A stretch of DNA of 64,000 nucleotides from Rhizophagus clarus (taxonomy: Eukaryota; Glomeromycota; Glomeromycetes; Glomerales; Glomeraceae), in NCBI GenBank assembly GCA_015698045.1, contig BLAL01000239.1, positions 62,001-126,000 of the forward strand, in the 5' to 3' direction. Position 1 is the stretch's first letter; the number at the start of each line of letters is the position of its first letter. Below the pieces are notes generated by a model. The model ran no database searches, was not told the origin of the DNA, and saw only the letters and a program-made list of their open reading frames with translations. Below are positions 1 to 10,039 of this stretch, piece after piece. A program made the translations under genes and the position numbers.

Positions 1-1665
1 CGCACTATCCCCATATATTAATCTACTGGAATTCTTGATCCAGAGAAAGTGGTTCTTTTGCCCGTACTTGCCATCCTCAGTTTTGGTTATATCTGTAAGA
101 GCCAATAGTCGAATTTTATGTTGTCTTTTAAAATTTTTACTAGCAATTACAGGCTTCGGAGTAGCTGTTTCTTCTTTCCATTCCCAGACACTGATGGTGA
201 TATCTGGATTCATCTCCTCAATTTTGTCAAAGATACGAGAGCAGATTGGCGTAGGCATAGGTATTCCTTCTAGCTTGACAATGTCTAAGTATGGCTTGAG
301 ATTCTTAGCTCGGAAGATTCGTTCAAGATGGTCTGTATCAGGCTTATCCTGATGTGCGAAATAGCATCCTAATGCACCTTGAAGACATTTTTCAGATAAT
401 GCATTTGTTTCTGGATCAATAAGTCCTTTATTATCTGGATTAATGGTACACTTGGTATTGGCGAGCTTTTTTGGAGTGGGTATGAAAGATCCTCCTGTGC
501 CTCGACGGAGGGTATATACTTCAATATAGATTGTAAGAATACCTAAGAGAGTATATCCAGATCCTCTTAGTAATGCCTCTTCAACCTGTGCATCTAATTC
601 TCCAACAGATCGAGTTATATGCTCATCTATATCTCCCTTTGAAAGAATTGGTCGCATCCCACTTCTATGATACAAATACATATAATCTGTATATGTGGAA
701 CCATCAATTTCTCTTCTACTATATGAATAAGAACATTTTACTGCTATAGCTGTTTTTATTTGTTCTTTCCTATGAAGCTCTGTTTGATAAACTTCTTTTA
801 TTTTCTGTCGTGATACTGATATAAGTTGAGGTATATATGGGTTTTCTTTATATTTATGTCCAAATATTGGAATATTAAAAGCATATGCTGGATTTTCATC
901 TGAACGAGGAATCTTTCCTACCCATTTGCTCATTAAAGATCGGCTTTGATGTGGTCTTTCTAGATCCCTACCAACAGGACATTCTTCAAAGTGGATGTCT
1001 ACTGCCGTAATAGGGATTACTATCTTTCTTTGCTTTTTTCTGTTAGCTTGGGTTGTTGGACCTGGCCCAGCTTCAGGATCTTTTTGATTATTAGGAGATA
1101 GTGTGGGTTCTGGATCTGTTATCTCTTTTTGAACATTTTCGTATGCCTCATCATCTGCCTGTAATAGATCATGATGTAAGCGTTGACATTCTTTTAAGGT
1201 TTTTGGCAAATCACATTCTTCTCCAGTTACTTCAGCCCATCTTCGGCGTAATCTTGCACCCCATGTTCTCATATGTTCCCCAGACTTTCTTGCATGCCTA
1301 TCAATATGAGCGTCTTGTAGCTCAACCTCGCTAGGTTTGGAAGATGTGATTACAGTTTTGGATTTGGGTAACTCCTTTTCTGGCTTGGGAACTGGAGTAG
1401 GGGTTATCTTCTCCTTTCTTCGATCCTTTCCTTTAGTATGGACTACTGGAGCTGGGACAGGGCTTGGTGAACGAGATCTAGGTGACTTTGGTCGAATAGG
1501 TCTAGTTACCTTAGGTGTGTTTACCCTTCTTTGGTTATTATTATTCTCAGAAGGTAAACTACATTGGTTTTTTGTACTTGAATAATGCTGACGAAGCTTT
1601 TGTGGTGTAGCAAGAGTTTTGCCACAACATTCACAAATACGATTCTTTTTATCTTTTCGTACCAT
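1..1665 (-). CDS. Polinton/Maverick-type PolB-associated protein, N-terminal part
   Basis: A single frame of 555 codons starts at the ATG at 1665 and runs off the left edge, open throughout what is visible. The first 25 residues hold a zinc-finger-like motif (CxxC, then H and C). A basic, proline- and serine-rich linker follows, then a globular part. At the window edge the frame reads WIKNSSRL, a motif I associate with proteins that carry a protein-primed type-B DNA polymerase in Polinton/Maverick and adintovirus-like elements; the polymerase domain would lie outside the window. I treat it as an old virus-like element. No inverted end was found, so the element's borders and age are unknown. 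The family call rests on recalled motif style; an unrelated zinc-finger gene is possible. Confidence 0.45.
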   Translation of the reverse strand, partial: MVRKDKKNRICECCGKTLATPQKLRQHYSSTKNQCSLPSENNNNQRRVNTPKVTRPIRPKSPRSRSPSPVPAPVVHTKGKDRRKEKITPTPVPKPEKELPKSKTVITSSKPSEVELQDAHIDRHARKSGEHMRTWGARLRRRWAEVTGEECDLPKTLKECQRLHHDLLQADDEAYENVQKEITDPEPTLSPNNQKDPEAGPGPTTQANRKKQRKIVIPITAVDIHFEECPVGRDLERPHQSRSLMSKWVGKIPRSDENPAYAFNIPIFGHKYKENPYIPQLISVSRQKIKEVYQTELHRKEQIKTAIAVKCSYSYSRREIDGSTYTDYMYLYHRSGMRPILSKGDIDEHITRSVGELDAQVEEALLRGSGYTLLGILTIYIEVYTLRRGTGGSFIPTPKKLANTKCTINPDNKGLIDPETNALSEKCLQGALGCYFAHQDKPDTDHLERIFRAKNLKPYLDIVKLEGIPMPTPICSRIFDKIEEMNPDITISVWEWKEETATPKPVIASKNFKRQHKIRLLALTDITKTEDGKYGQKNHFLWIKNSSRLIYGDSA

Positions 1666-1780
1666 GATATTATGTTAAGTCTAACCTCTAATATATGTGT
1701 AAACTTTTTCTCAATTTAAAATATTTAATCCTATTACCCCACGACTGATTCATCAGTCTCTTTTATATATTTTCGAATTT

Positions 1781-1960
1781 ATGGCTCCCTCAATCATAGA
1801 TTTCAGAACAACTTTTCTCCTGAAGGTCTTGACCGAAGGAGGGATCCGGCATGTGAATATGCTTCGGGATAATAATAGATTACTAGAAAATGAAAATGCT
1901 TTGATTCGAAGGGAAATTGATGAATTGCTTCTAGAGCTATCAGCGAATAGAGATGGTTAG
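1781..1960 (+). CDS. small hypothetical protein, 59 aa, divergent from the PolB-like gene
   Basis: An ATG-to-TAG frame of 59 codons starts 115 bp from the start of the minus-strand gene, so the two would share a divergent promoter. The product begins MAPSIIDFRTTFLLKVL and continues with a charged segment (LRDNNRLLENENALIRREIDEL when read in short pieces) whose leucine and isoleucine spacing suggests a short coiled coil. No signal peptide or known domain is recognised. GC content is higher than in the flanking AT-rich DNA. It could be a genuine small protein of the same element or chance; there is no homology evidence. Confidence 0.3.
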   Translation: MAPSIIDFRTTFLLKVLTEGGIRHVNMLRDNNRLLENENALIRREIDELLLELSANRDG

Positions 1961-2280
1961 ACCCTCCTTTGACCAAGGACTGCAGGATAAATAGACTGTG
2001 ATTATTATTTTTTCGATTCTAGAGAGAGCGCCAAGCCGAAGAAAAAGGGCATACATTAAAATATGGTAGATACGGTCGGATCGATATAGCATTCACATTC
2101 GCCCATTCGCCCATTAGGCTGGCTCATGTTCCTGCTATATCGATCCTCCTGTCGAATGCGTATTCACAGGCGTCGCCCTAAAGGGCTTTGCCAGCTCATA
2201 CTTATTCTCTCTTGCTACCTAGATATTGTATACCATATCTTGTGTACATGCTTCGCAACTGTGAACATTATATGTCTGCC
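1961..2280. other. non-coding stretch containing a strong inverted repeat
   Basis: No convincing frame is seen. Perfect 14-bp arms (GGATCGATATAGCA at 2078-2091 and its complement at 2133-2146) are separated by 41 nt that include CGCCCATTCGCCCATT. The DNA is less AT-rich than the average of the window and adjoins the PolB-like element. Confidence 0.4.
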
Positions 2281-2282
2281 CT

Positions 2283-2431
2283 AGAGGTGAGACTTATTTT
2301 TTTTCGCCTAGAGGTTAAACTTTGAGGTTAGACTTAGAGGTTAGACTTATAGGTTAGGCTTAGAGATTAGACATAGAGGTTAGACTTAGAGGTTAGACTT
2401 ATAGGTTAGACTTAGAGGTTAGACATAGAGG
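2283..2431. repeat. 13-bp tandem repeat GAGGTTAGACTTA
   Basis: About ten head-to-tail copies of a unit close to GAGGTTAGACTTA, with variants in the central bases. Further single copies lie at about 2510-2530 and 2655-2680. It is not the TTAGGG telomere unit. Confidence 0.75.
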
Positions 2432-2646
2432 TTAGACTTTTTTGTCTTAATAATTGCATAAAGAAAATGCTTTCGGAATGGTTTCCTGTATATCACTACT
2501 TTGGGTTAGACTTTTGAGGTTAGACTTTTTTGTCCTTATGTTTGTGAAAATGAATCGTCTTTAGAATGGTTTTCAGCATATCAAGAAATTAATAGTATAC
2601 TAGAATATGCTCAATACTTTTTTAATCAAGAATTTGGATACCCGAC

Positions 2647-2683
2647 AGGATAAATCTAACCTCTACGAGGTTAGACTTATCCT
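2647..2683. repeat. 37-nt palindrome built from the 13-bp repeat motif
   Basis: Two 17-nt arms (AGGATAAATCTAACCTC and GAGGTTAGACTTATCCT) pair with one mismatch around a TAC loop. The right arm contains the GAGGTTAGAC motif of the tandem repeat about 220 bp upstream, and the left arm holds it inverted. Confidence 0.7.
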
Positions 2684-3132
2684 GGATTTGTTTACATTAA
2701 TGAATCAGCTCTAGAATTAATTCTAGGATAACATAAAAATAAGGTATGTAAATTAGGCTTGACAGGTCGAACCGTGAATATGCTCGGACACTTCGGTCCT
2801 CGGTGTTCGTGGTTCTCCTGAGAGGCAAGCAATATGGCATACTTTTTTCATTATATTATTTGGGATTAAAAAAAGGCCAGCGTGTTAACAAAGATGGTGT
2901 ACATCTTGTTCTTGGAAACTTAAAATTTGGGTAAGGGAGATATGTTAACAGGATTTGAGCCCAGCATGATTTTAAGCTTGAATTCGATATTGGATTTCAA
3001 TATGTTTTCTGATGATGAAGAGCGGATTGGGGTTCAATAAGATTACAGATTTTTTTGTATATCAGGAAAGTAACTGGGAGACTACAGGGGATCACTGGCA
3101 GATTTGGGGGATTCTGTCCCAGAACCCCCAAA
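2684..3132. other. non-coding stretch ending in a G-rich hairpin
   Basis: No gene is recognised. At 3103-3116 and 3120-3132 the arms TTTGGGGG(A)TTCTG and CAGAACCCCCAAA form a 13-bp stem with a one-base bulge, in otherwise AT-rich DNA. Around 2765-2812 a weaker, imperfect hairpin (GAACC...GGTTC) is present. Confidence 0.4.
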
Positions 3133-3169
3133 CCTGCCTATATTGCCAAAATTGGCATTTTTTTTGAAT

Positions 3170-3690
3170 AAGCCCATTTTTTAATAGAAAAAACACTAAA
3201 TTGTTTTTTAAATAAACAATTTAGAAAAAGTGTTAAATCATTTTATTTTATTAAACGATTTTTAAAAGAAACGTTAAAATCGTTTCTTATTTATTAAAAT
3301 GATTTTTAAAAGAAACGTTAAAATTATTTTTTATTTATTAAAACGATTTTTAAAAGAAATGTTAAAATTGTTTTTTATTTATTAAAACGATTTTTTTATT
3401 AAAATGATTTTAAAAAAGCGTAAAATTGTTCTTTTTTATTAAAACGATTTAAAAAAAAAAGTTAAAAATCGTTTTTTCATTAAAACGATGTTTAAAAAAA
3501 AACGTTAAAATCATTTTCATTAAAATGATTTTTTTTAAAAACAACATTAAAAATCGTTTTTCATTAAAATGATTTTTTTTAAAAACAACGTTAAAAATCG
3601 TTTTTTTTCATTAATAAAACGATTTTAAAAAAAAACGTAAAATCATTTTTCATCAAAACGATTTTAAAAAAAAAGTTAAAAATCGTTTTT
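3170..3690. repeat. palindromic AT-rich minisatellite (ACGATTTT/AAAATCGT units), left block
   Basis: About ten degenerate units each contain AAACGATTTT followed by AAAAATCGTTTT, so every unit can fold on itself and neighbouring units can pair. The same repeat resumes at 4435 after an inserted element, so the two blocks were once continuous. Confidence 0.75.
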
Positions 3691-3700
3691 TGATTGATTA

Positions 3701-4432
3701 TCGCCCTTTTCAATTTAGTGCGACCCCCTGATTTTTAGCATGTCATATACAGGAAAATCGATTTTCAGTTTTCATGTGATAATCAGCCAATAAGGCTTTA
3801 TGTTATTGTTGTCACATGATTAGTTGTATTTACGCGTCGAAGAAAAAAATGGTAGAAATAAAATTATTTTACAATAAAAAGAACAGAATAAAAGTAAAAT
3901 ATTAAATATATCATTATAAGAGAACAACTGCTTTAAAGTTATTTTAATCTAACAATATGCCTGTTTATATATTATTAACCATTAAACATTATATTATTAA
4001 AATATAAACTCTGTGTTCTATATCTGATATTTATTTGTTGAAAACCTACAAAAAGACATAATAAGTCGTTAGTTAATAAATCTTCAAGCTTTATATATAA
4101 GTTCAAACTTCTTAAAAAGTTTATAAAAATAAATAAATCTTCTATTTTTTGAGATTTAACATAAAAAAGAAATCAAAGGAAATCTCAGGAAATCTCTCAA
4201 ACTTAATAGTTTGAAAACCAACTTTAGTTTGTTAAATACCATACCTGAAACTTTGTAAATATGTAGTTTAATATAAAAAGTTTCTGAAATCACAGGAAAT
4301 CACAAGAGAGTTAACATAATAGAAAGGTTTACTAGAACGGTTTGCGAAAAAATGGAGGAAATCGGAGAAATCAAAAGTGATTTACATATATTGTTATACG
4401 ATCAAGGGATTGCACTAAATTGAAAAGGGCGA
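3701..4432. mobile_element. 732-bp MITE with 21-bp perfect TIRs and TA duplication (Tc1/mariner-like)
   Basis: The ends at 3701-3721 and 4412-4432 are perfect 21-bp inverted copies starting TCGCCCTTTTCAATTTAG. TA flanks both ends (3699-3700 and 4433-4434). The interior has no transposase frame, so it is non-autonomous. The TA target and end style fit the Tc1/mariner superfamily. It is inserted in the palindromic minisatellite, which continues on both sides, so it is younger than the array. Confidence 0.8.
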
Positions 4433-4434
4433 TA

Positions 4435-5115
4435 AACAATTTTTTTAAACAATTTTTTTAAAAAAAAATCGTTAAAAATCATTTTTTTTTCTTTCCATTA
4501 AAACGATTTTAAAAAAAACGTAAAATCATTTTTCATTAAAACGATTTTTTTAAAAAAAACGTTAAAAATCATTTTTTTTTCATTAATTAAAACAATTTAA
4601 AAAAAAACGTAAAATCATTTTTCATCAAAACGATTTTAAAAAAAAGTTAAAAATCGTTTCTTGATTGATTAAATGATTTTTTTAAACAATTTTTTTTAAA
4701 AAAAAGGTAAAAATTGTTTTTTCTCTTTCCATATAAACGATTTTTAAAAAAAACAGTAAAAATCATTTTTTTCTTTCCATTAAAACAATTTTAAAAAAAA
4801 AACGTAAAATCATTTTTTTTCATTAAAAAGATTTTAAAAAAAATGTTAAAATCGTTTTTTGATCAAACGATTTTTTTAAAAAAAAACTTTAAAAATCGTT
4901 TTTTTTTCATTATTTAAAATGATTTAAAAAAAAGTTAAAAATTGTTTTTTCATTAAAACAATTTTAAAAAAAAATGTAAAATCGTTATTTCTTTCATTGG
5001 AACGATTTTTAAAAAAAACGTAAAATCATTTTTTTTTTAATAAACGATTTTAAAAAAACGGTAATTATCATTTTTTTTATTAAAACGATTTTTAAAAAAA
5101 ATGTTAAAATCGTTT
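4435..5115. repeat. palindromic AT-rich minisatellite, right block
   Basis: Continuation of the repeat at 3170-3690: alternating AAACGATTTT and AAAAATCGTTTT motifs with variable A/T runs, roughly 14 units. There is no coding content; frames through it are chance. Confidence 0.7.
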
Positions 5116-5335
5116 ATTTTAAATCCAAATTTGGTCAGATTCGGATCAGATTCAGATCAGATTCAGATCAAACTCAAATCGGATCTGGATTTTAAATTTG
5201 GGTCCGCGGATCAGATTCAGATTTCAAATATATATCTGAATCTCAGATCTGGATTTGAAATTGATAGATCCAGATCTGTCAGATCAGATTTAAATCTGAT
5301 AAAATCTGATCTGATCTGATCTGTGCGGAACCCTA
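5116..5335. mobile_element. right end of a hAT-type MITE with GATCAG-rich subterminal repeats
   Basis: A dense cluster of CAGATC/GATCTG motifs runs into a terminus reading GTGCGGAACCCTA at 5335. This mirrors the terminus GATCAGAGCCCTA of the proven hAT MITE at 24440-26138, which also carries GATCAG repeats outside a palindromic minisatellite. I infer that the minisatellite at 3170-5115 is this element's interior. The matching left end (expected TAGGGTTCC) was not found, so the left border is unknown or lost. Confidence 0.5.
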
Positions 5336-5691
5336 GCTGATGAAGAAGATAGGATTGGTTGGGTCACCTGATTGGCTTCTTGTGATTGGTTCTTGCGGGA
5401 TTTCTTCTTTTTCCTTTTCTTCTTATCTTTTTTTGTGAAACTATCTGTTTTTGGTTGATCGTCATTTGTGATGAGCAAACTGGTTGCTGATTGGTTCTCC
5501 TCTGTGAAAGAAATATCCATTTCCTCCTCAGGGGCTTGTGGTGTAACAACTAATTTGGATTTATTAGCTGCTATAGAACTACTTGATGTAGTAATAGGCA
5601 GTTCATCGTCAGTACTATTTTTATCTGAATCATTAGAGGCGTCTGATATGTCATTTTCTATCAGTATATACGTCCAGACAGAGGAAGACAC
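5336..5691 (-). pseudogene. fragment of an unrecognised Ser/Lys/Asp-rich protein
   Basis: A minus-strand frame of about 118 residues is cut at one side by the hAT end at 5335 and at the other by the satellite at 5701. It has no ATG near its 5' end. The product alternates acidic and serine stretches (NDSDKNSTDDELP), a conserved-looking middle (KLVVTPQAPEEEMDISFTEE) and a lysine-rich tail (KKDKKKRKKKKSRKN) resembling a nuclear-localisation or RNA-binding linker. Codon quality is better than in surrounding DNA, so it looks like a real exon remnant, perhaps of a host gene or a LINE ORF1. Confidence 0.35.
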
Positions 5692-5700
5692 ACGGCGATA

Positions 5701-6140
5701 TCAGGAAATTTTATAGTGCGAAAAGTTGCGCAAGATTACACATCATAATATTTCGTAAGTTTCCAAACCCGCCGCAAGTTTGCGGAAGAGTAATATTTTG
5801 TAACTTTTTAAAATATTTTGAAATATTATGATATGCAAAGTTTCGTAATTTTACGGTTCGTAATATTCCGTAATTTTACGCATTCGCAATATTTCGTAAT
5901 TTTACATAATATTTCGTAAGTTTCCAGACCCGTCGCAAGTTTGCGTAAGCGTAATATTTTGTAACTTTTTAAAATATTTCGAAATATTACGATATGCAAA
6001 GTTTCGTAATTTTACGGTTCGTAATATTGTGTAATTTTATTGCGTAATATTTCGCAACTTTTTAAAATATTTTGACGATTCGTAATTTTACATAAATATT
6101 TTGTAATGTTTCAAAATTCATTTTTGTACTATAAATTTAT
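5701..6140. repeat. satellite of TTTCGTAA/TTACGAAA motifs with a shared terminal motif
   Basis: A unit of about 180 bp (GTAATATTTTG, CGAAATATTACG and CCCGYCGCAAGTTTGCG stretches) is present about twice plus partial copies. The block starts TCAGGAAATTTTATAGTGCG. The inverted form of this sequence closes the satellite at 22904-23710, so both blocks belong to one element family. Confidence 0.55.
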
Positions 6141-6289
6141 ATAATGTATATTTTATTAGATATAATATGAATTAAATTATAAAAATTACAAGTATTTATT
6201 ACTATATACAGAATATATAAAAGTAAAAAAAGAAAGAGAAACGATACAATTAGATGTAAAAAGAAGAGAAATAGCTATAGTAACGTTGG

Positions 6290-7010
6290 TATTAGATATA
6301 AAGATAAAAGAAATATTGTTAGTATTGTTAGTATTAAGGTAAAAAGAGTTAAAGAAACAGTAAAAGGAGTAAAAGAAACATGGATATTATCGTTAGTATT
6401 AAAGTACAAGTAAAAAGGAATAAAGGAAACGTAGATAGTATTGTTAGTATTACGACATAAAGTAACAAAGAGGTAAAAAAAAACGCGTTAATATTAAAAT
6501 AATTAGTATTAATAAATAAATATTTCTATACCTGCAAAGTAATTGAACAAAAGAATAAAGAAATAAAGAGAAAGGAAAAAAAAACATGTTGTTAGTATTG
6601 TTAGTATCGTTAGTATTAAAGTACAAGTAAAAAGGAATAAAGGAAACATGGATATTATTGTTAGTATTACGATACAAAGTAACAAAGAGGTAAAAAAAAC
6701 GCGTTAATATTAAAATAATTAGTATTAATAAATAAATATTTCTATACCTGCAAAGAGAATAAAGAAATAAAGAGAAAGGAAAAAATAAACATGTTGTTAG
6801 TATTGTTAGTATCGTTAGTATTAAAGTACAAGTAAAAAGGAATAAAAGAAACATGGATATTATTGTTAGTATTACGATACAAAGTAACAAAGAGGTAAAA
6901 AAAAATGAAAATAGTTAGTATTAATAAACAAATATTTCTATACCTGCAAAGCAATAAATTATGAAATATATGTAAATATATTGTATATAATTAAAGAAAT
7001 AATAGAAAGA
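6290..7010. repeat. tandem repeat of about 200-240 bp, roughly three copies
   Basis: Each copy contains GTTAGTATTGTTAGTATCG, a GGAATAAAGGAAACATGGAT stretch, AACAAAGAGGTAAAAAA and ATTTCTATACCTGCAAAG. Copies start near 6380, 6590 and 6790. The minus-strand frames through it are low-complexity and not genes. Confidence 0.6.
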
Positions 7011-7491
7011 AGAGACAAAAAAATTAAAAATATTGAACAAAAGAATAAAGAAATAAGAGACAAAAATAAATAAGACAAAAAACGCGTGCATGATTAAATG
7101 ATTAAATCACATGCAAGGATCAACCTAATTTTGATTGGCCAGAAAATACGATATCGTAAAATTACGGAAATCCGCATTTTAAAAAATCATGTACATCGTT
7201 ACAGAAATTGTATATGCACAATTACTAAATATCATCCCCTCGTGATAAATTAAAAATTATCAACACAAATTCAACACAAATTCAACAAATTTAACGAAAT
7301 TTGGCCAAAATTAACAAATTTTTTACCAGAATTATCAACACAAATTAAACACAAATTGAATACAAATTTCAGCTACGATTTATTTATGTCACACCCGTAT
7401 TGTTAAGAATTAATAACCATTTTATTTATTAAAACTATATTATTATAGTAAAAAAAATGCTATTATGTGTGATATATATAAAAAATAATAT

Positions 7492-8891
7492 TTATTTCCT
7501 ATGCAACCCATAATTCTCTAATAAACTATTTACATACCGACCTTCCTCCTCCGTGTTATAAGAGTCACTAGAAAGTATATCATCGTCAGCTATGCTATCG
7601 TTAGCTGCACTATTGTTGGCTGCACTATCGTTAGCCGCACTATCGTTAGGCCTACCATCGTTAGTCGCACCATCGTCAGCCGCACCTGCTCCATCATCAG
7701 CTGCTCCATCACCACCATTATCTACATCATTACCATCATGAGAATCGTCGTCCGAATGTGTAAATTTATCCCTATTTTCCAACTTTTGCTAAAAATAAAT
7801 AAATAAATAAATAAACTGTAATTCAAATAATTCATATTTTGCAAATTGTAAATTAAAAACTTACTAAGTTGTTGATTATCTTCGACTTCATTATACTTTC
7901 GCTCATTTGAATGTTTTGATTATTAGGATTTAAGTACGTTTCACATATGCTAATCGCATAAGCTATTTGGGTTTTTGAGAGATTTTTATTTTCTTTTCGC
8001 AACTTATCAATTATCAGCAACATATATGTCGTAGGTTGCCCATCTTTAACCTTTTTAAATAGGTTGTTGTAACATCTTTTCACCTCCGGCTTACTCTTCC
8101 ATTCCTGAATTTTTGACGGACTAACCTGAGTGTTAATAGACGGTAATTTATGCCCAGTCGCTTCAAAAACAGAATACATAACATCTTTGACTCTAGACGT
8201 GAACGTCTCTCGTATGCTTCTATGTTGTTGTACTAACTATTAAAAAAAAATATTAGTATGAAATTTAATAAAATTTATAATTGCTTTAACTTACAGTCGG
8301 GGCAATTTTTTTTTCGAAAAAAATAATCCATTGATTTTTTTTGAACTGGCGTATAAATTCTGGGTTTTCGTCTTTTAAATATTTTTTGGTAGCGAGTCTG
8401 TACTCGTCTTGCGAAGGATAAATAAAATTTTCAAATAAAATTTTCGACACCTTCTTAACGAACTCCTAATCAAACGAGGTTAGCATTTCAGGTTTACATT
8501 AAATAATATTCATCTTTATTACCTTTATATACTCCGGATCTATTGTATTATTATTTTTGTTATCATTGTTGAGCTTTTTTTCTATGCCCAAGAGACGGGT
8601 TTCGAGATTTTTTTGTCCGGTGATAAGAACTTCAAGCTTAGAAATTATCTGCGAATTGGTTCTTAATAGTTTCTCTATTGATTTTTTATTAACTTTAACA
8701 ATAAAATATAATTTACTATATATTATATAATTTCTTATAAAAAATATGATACATATCATGTCATATATACCTTCAACGTTATCGTCTGATAATCTTATTC
8801 GTTTCTCGGCTTCACTACTCTTCTCAGTATTACGTCTTGAGATTCTTTCATTATCATCAATATTTCATTTTTCACCACGTTTTGTAGCCAT
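7492..8891 (-). pseudogene. accessory gene of the Plavaka element, five exons, coiled-coil protein with acidic repeat tail
   Basis: Reading from the ATG at 8891, clean GT...AG introns join five exons: MATKRGEK..., VNKKSIEKLL... (a Leu/Ile-rich coiled coil), EFVKKVSKILFENF..., LVQQHRSIRETFTSRVKDVM... and QKLENRDKF.... The middle contains a conserved-looking helical domain (IQEWKSKPEVKRCYNNLFKK, then LSKTQIAYAISICETYL). The tail is an Asp/Ala/Asn repeat (about eight DGAAND/NDSAAND copies) ending LLENYGLHRK. One stop codon (TGA) lies at codon 9 in exon 1; otherwise every junction keeps the frame. Lying inside the inverted ends and opposite the transposase, it is probably a second transposon protein, perhaps DNA-binding. 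I do not recognise the family. Confidence 0.6.
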
Positions 8892-9577
8892 CGGGATAAT
8901 ATGTGAGGGAGGAGATATGAACTAAACTTGAAAAGGAGAAAAAGATATTACTAGAAATTTGAAGAAGAACTAGAAATACGAAAGGAGAAAAATATGAGAA
9001 AAAGGGGAAAGACATGAACCAGAAATTTGAAAATGAGGAACTAAAAATACGAAAAAGGGAAATACATGAACCAGATGTTCAGAAAAAGGAGGCAAGCTGT
9101 CATAACATCATTTCCGCCATTCTATACTAAAAAAGAAAAAAAACTTGCGAAATATTGCGAAAAATGGATAAACTAATGCGAAATATTACAAAAAATGAAT
9201 GAACTAATGCAAAAATTTTGCATCGTGATATTACGAAAAAAAAATTGTAACACTTTCATGAGAGAATTTTTAAAAAAACTCTCGTAAAAGCATATAGTAC
9301 AATCGAAGTATTAATCAACACCCATTTATAAAAAAATAAGATGTTACACATGTTGGGGCTTTATATGCATGGCAAAAAAAAAGTTGCAGCCAGTGAACTC
9401 ATTTGGCTAATCAGATTGATAGTGATCTTGAACGCTTATAACTGATTATCGCATAAATTTGTGGCTGATCATCCGTCCATTATTGTAAAATGTGTTAAGC
9501 CAATAAATTTGCGGCTGATTATCAGATGATTAGCCGATTGAATAAGCCGTATTAGCCATCCGGATTCTTATAGCCCG
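8892..9577. other. intergenic region between the two Plavaka genes
   Basis: Purine-rich repeats (AGGAGAAAAATATGAG type, 8930-9090) are followed by TTGCGAAATATTGCG motifs and by GCTGATTATC/GATTAGCC motifs at 9400-9570. No gene was seen. It probably contains the divergent promoters of both transposon genes. Confidence 0.35.
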
Positions 9578-9802
9578 TTACAGCAAATTCAAAATATGCG
9601 AAACATTCAGCACTTTTGCTGTCAGGTTCGCGGGTTGACAGGTTGCCAGCAAGTTGAAATAGTAAACAAAATAATAAACAATATTTATATGTTACATCAT
9701 AGACTTGTTACATTTATTTTTAGATTTGCCAGCCTACGAACTTGGCAAGTTCCTGGCAGCAAAATTGCTGAGTGTTTCGCATATTTTAAATTTTGCTATA
9801 AT
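9578..9802. mobile_element. 225-bp MITE with about 48-bp TIRs
   Basis: The ends are long inverted copies: ...CAAAATATGCGAAACATTC... from about 9580 and its complement ending at about 9800, with roughly 85 percent identity over 48 bp including TTTTGCTGYCAGG. A probable 3-bp TTA/TAA-type target would fit PIF/Harbinger, but the flanks are not identical. Similar 30-bp direct repeats (TTAGCCA...GATTCTTAYAGCC) lie outside each end. The frame seen through it is chance. Confidence 0.6.
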
Positions 9803-10039
9803 GCGTAAATTTGCGAATGATTCCGCGATATTAGCCACCAGATTCTTACAGCCAGTTCCATTCATTAATGCGTAAATTTGCGTAGTCGTATCTATTCAAA
9901 TAACTCAATCAATTGTAATCCATTCAATTAATTCATAAATTTTTACAATGAAATATAATTTTATTAGCACACAAAATCTCATATAAATTGAATAGTGAAT
10001 TGATACTTTTCATCAAATTTGACGCGTTAATTTAGCAAC

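Noticed and set aside
35-1585. Plus-strand ORFs at 35, 1101 and 1337
   Set aside because: They are shadows of the long minus-strand frame of the PolB-like gene.
2283-2431. Telomere-like repeat
   Set aside because: The unit is GAGGTTAGACTTA, not TTAGGG, and it lies internally without a terminal array.
6450-6954. Minus-strand Leu/Ile/Phe-rich frames that could be membrane proteins
   Set aside because: They are translations of the 200-240 bp tandem repeat; the composition is explained by TAC/TAA-rich repeats, and copies repeat the same peptide.
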